7,375 bases of DNA from an uncultured Sphingobacteriaceae bacterium (lineage in GTDB: Bacteria > Bacteroidota > Bacteroidia > Sphingobacteriales > Sphingobacteriaceae), in contig CAMPKC010000094.1 of the NCBI GenBank assembly GCA_946887045.1, positions 1 through 7,375 of the forward strand, read 5' to 3'. Position numbers and translations under genes: made by a program. The notes below the pieces were generated by a model. The model saw only the letters and a list, made by a program, of their open reading frames with translations, ran no database searches and was not told the origin of the DNA. Positions 6,201 through 7,375 of this stretch are shown in pieces. The stretch's first letter is position 1. Every line of letters begins with the position of its first letter.

Positions 6201-7109
6201 ATGTCGCAATACAAATTAGATTACCTGGATCTTCTGGAGGCAGAATCAATTCACATTATGCGTGAAGTGGCTGGACAATTTGAGCGTCCCGCTCTTTTAT
6301 TTTCAGGAGGAAAAGATTCTATCACTCTGGTTCAACTAGCATTAAAAGCGTTTAAACCCGGAAAAATTCCCTTTCCCCTGGTTCATATCGACACCGGGCA
6401 CAATTTCCCTGAAGCAATTAAATATCGTGACGAGGTAGTTGAAAGGACCGGAGCTAAACTGATCGTAAGAAACGTTGCAGACACAATTAAGAAAAAAGGC
6501 TTAAAGGAACAAACCGGCAAATTTGCATCTAGAAATGCGTTACAGTCCTATACTTTACTAGATACGATTGAGGAGTTTGGTTTTGACGCTTGTATCGGTG
6601 GAGCAAGAAGAGACGAGGAAAAAGCTAGAGCTAAAGAACGTATTTTCTCGGTAAGAGATGAATTTGGAGCATGGGATCCAAAAAGACAGCGTCCGGAATT
6701 GTGGAACCTGTACAATGGAAAAATCGCTAAAGGGGAAAACGTTCGTGTGTTTCCGATAAGCAACTGGGTTGAGCTGGATGTGTGGAACTACATCAAACGC
6801 GAAAAAATCGAACTTCCGTCAATATATTTTACTCACGAACGGGAAGTATTAGTTCATGGCGAATACCTGGTAGCCGTTTCTCCTTTCATTCGTATTGATG
6901 AGGGAGATATCATCGAAACCCGAAGAGTTCGCTACCGCACCGTAGGAGACATGACCTGTACCGCCGCTGTAGAATCTACAGCGTCAACCATCGACGATAT
7001 TGTTGCAGAGATTCATAAAACCAATATCAGCGAACGCGGCGAAACCCGTATCGATGATCAGGTTTCTGAAGCTGCAATGGAAGACAGAAAAAAGAACGGA
7101 TATTTTTAA
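6201..7109 (+). CDS. cysD: Sulfate adenylyltransferase subunit 2, CysD (302 aa)
   Basis: Catalytic subunit of the heterodimeric ATP sulfurylase, which makes APS from sulfate and ATP with the GTPase subunit CysN. Length and motifs are standard. These are the PP-loop LLFSGGKDSITLV (32-44), PLVHIDTGHNFPEAIKYRDE (59-78), the basic substrate loop GGARRDEEKARAKER (133-147), PISNWVELDVWNYI (185-198), and a C-terminal RYRTVGDMTCT (244-254). The ATG at 6201 gives the conserved start MSQYKLDYLDLLEAESIHIM. It sits 15 bp after cysH; cysN follows, but only after a 212-bp gap that holds a repeat element, unusual for subunits of one enzyme. No defect is seen in the coding sequence. Confidence 0.96.
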   Translation: MSQYKLDYLDLLEAESIHIMREVAGQFERPALLFSGGKDSITLVQLALKAFKPGKIPFPLVHIDTGHNFPEAIKYRDEVVERTGAKLIVRNVADTIKKKGLKEQTGKFASRNALQSYTLLDTIEEFGFDACIGGARRDEEKARAKERIFSVRDEFGAWDPKRQRPELWNLYNGKIAKGENVRVFPISNWVELDVWNYIKREKIELPSIYFTHEREVLVHGEYLVAVSPFIRIDEGDIIETRRVRYRTVGDMTCTAAVESTASTIDDIVAEIHKTNISERGETRIDDQVSEAAMEDRKKNGYF

Positions 7110-7144
7110 AGGGAGTATCAGGATGTTAGTATCAAGTATCAAGA
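7110..7144 (+). repeat. Left terminal inverted repeat with three AGTATCA copies
   Basis: Reads AGGG, then AGTATCA at 7114-7120, 7128-7134 and 7135-7141, ending AAGA. It starts one base after the cysD stop codon. The repeated heptamer could be a binding site for a transposase or another DNA-binding protein. Confidence 0.6.
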
Positions 7145-7145
7145 C

Positions 7146-7177
7146 TTGTGTATTAATCCTGGTGCCGGATATCTTTT
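7146..7177 (+). promoter_or_regulatory. Possible internal promoter for cysN (TTG-N21-TATCTTTT)
   Basis: TTG at 7146-7148 is followed after 21 bp by TATCTTTT at 7170-7177, which matches TAnnTTTG at all but the final G. Spacing is within the phylum range. It lies inside the repeat element and points to cysN, so the element might restore transcription that it would otherwise weaken. A single near-match in A/T-rich DNA is modest evidence. Confidence 0.3.
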
Positions 7178-7283
7178 AATAGACTGAATGTCTGCCTTAT
7201 GTGCTAAACATTCACCTGATAATAAACGAACTATAAATAAAAAGTTAACAGTGAGCTAGTTGACTAAGGACACTAGATATTCA

Positions 7284-7316
7284 TCTTGATACTTTGTACT
7301 AAATACTTGATACCCT
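7284..7316 (-). repeat. Right terminal inverted repeat
   Basis: On the minus strand this begins AGGGTATCAAGTATTTAGTA and ends AGTATCAAGA, matching the left end. One complete AGTATCA (7293-7287) is kept and a second is degenerate. It ends 5 bp before the cysN start, so it would form the far side of a long stem in the cysD-cysN transcript. Confidence 0.6.
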
Positions 7317-7321
7317 AAAAA

Positions 7322-7375
7322 ATGGATTTACTTCGATTTATAACTGCTGGTAGTGTTGATGATGGAAAAAGCACA
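7322..7375 (+). CDS. cysN: Sulfate adenylyltransferase subunit 1, CysN, first 18 residues (runs off right edge)
   Basis: The GTPase subunit of ATP sulfurylase, which couples GTP hydrolysis to APS formation by CysD. Only the N-terminus is present: MDLLRFITAGSVDDGKST. It contains the G1/P-loop nucleotide-binding motif GSVDDGKST (10-18), which in this form is characteristic of CysN/NodQ-type elongation-factor-like GTPases. The position after cysD on the same strand supports the call. Whether it is fused to an APS kinase domain (CysC) cannot be seen. The ATG follows an A-tract with no Shine-Dalgarno site, as is common in Bacteroidota. Confidence 0.92.
   Translation, partial: MDLLRFITAGSVDDGKST

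Larger units (their letters stand above)
7110..7316. mobile_element. MITE/REP-like non-coding element between cysD and cysN
   Basis: A roughly 207-bp stretch fills nearly the whole cysD-cysN gap and carries imperfect terminal inverted repeats. The left end 7110-7144 and the reverse complement of the right end 7284-7316 agree at 27 of 33 aligned positions, with one 2-nt gap. Both begin AGGG and end AGTATCAAGA. The outer T-tract (7103-7107) and A-tract (7317-7322) extend the symmetry slightly. Inside are shorter inverted repeats: TGAATGT/ACATTCA (7185-7191 and 7208-7214) and CTAGT/ACTAG (7256-7260 and 7272-7276). It holds no open frame of useful size, so it would depend on an outside transposase if mobile. 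No clear target-site duplication is visible. Similar AGTATCAAG-rich spacers occur, as I recall, in Sphingobacteriaceae genomes, unchecked here. Confidence 0.55.

Noticed and set aside
7110..7321. A defence system, toxin-antitoxin pair or small gene in the cysD-cysN gap
   Set aside because: No open frame of useful length on either strand; all visible structure is explained by inverted repeats.

Overview
The window looks like chromosomal DNA from a Bacteroidota, most likely the Sphingobacteriaceae (Pedobacter-like). The reasons are TAnnTTTG-type -7 promoter elements, A/T-rich leaders with few Shine-Dalgarno sites, and Bacteroidota-style protein sequences (a 386-residue homogentisate dioxygenase, and a GltX without zinc-binding cysteines). 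The genus is inferred. I see no phage, CRISPR, tRNA or rRNA. The content is ordinary metabolism plus one small repeat element.

Left part (1-3756): a tyrosine/homogentisate catabolism locus in two divergent arms. The minus-strand arm is hmgA followed 3 bp later by hpd, which runs off the left edge. The plus-strand arm is a fumarylacetoacetase-family gene (fahA), overlapping by 1 bp a flavin-reductase-like gene with a long C-terminal extension. Hpd makes homogentisate from 4-hydroxyphenylpyruvate, HmgA opens its ring, and FahA splits fumarylacetoacetate. No maleylacetoacetate isomerase is in the window. The flavin-binding protein has no assigned step in this route. The arms share a 181-bp regulatory region with inverted repeats and no good consensus promoter.

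Middle (3758-5278): gltX, glutamyl-tRNA synthetase, on the minus strand. It is tail-to-tail with the flavin reductase gene, with a single base between the stop codons.

Right part (5279-7375): assimilatory sulfate reduction. A 190-bp divergent region holds a clear gltX promoter and a cysH -7 element. Then come cysH (iron-sulfur APS-reductase type), cysD (ATP sulfurylase small subunit) and the first 18 codons of cysN (ATP sulfurylase GTPase subunit). CysD and CysN activate sulfate to APS, and CysH reduces it to sulfite. Between cysD and cysN lies a roughly 207-bp non-coding element with imperfect terminal inverted repeats rich in AGTATCA words. It resembles a MITE or REP-type repeat and is the least ordinary thing in the window.
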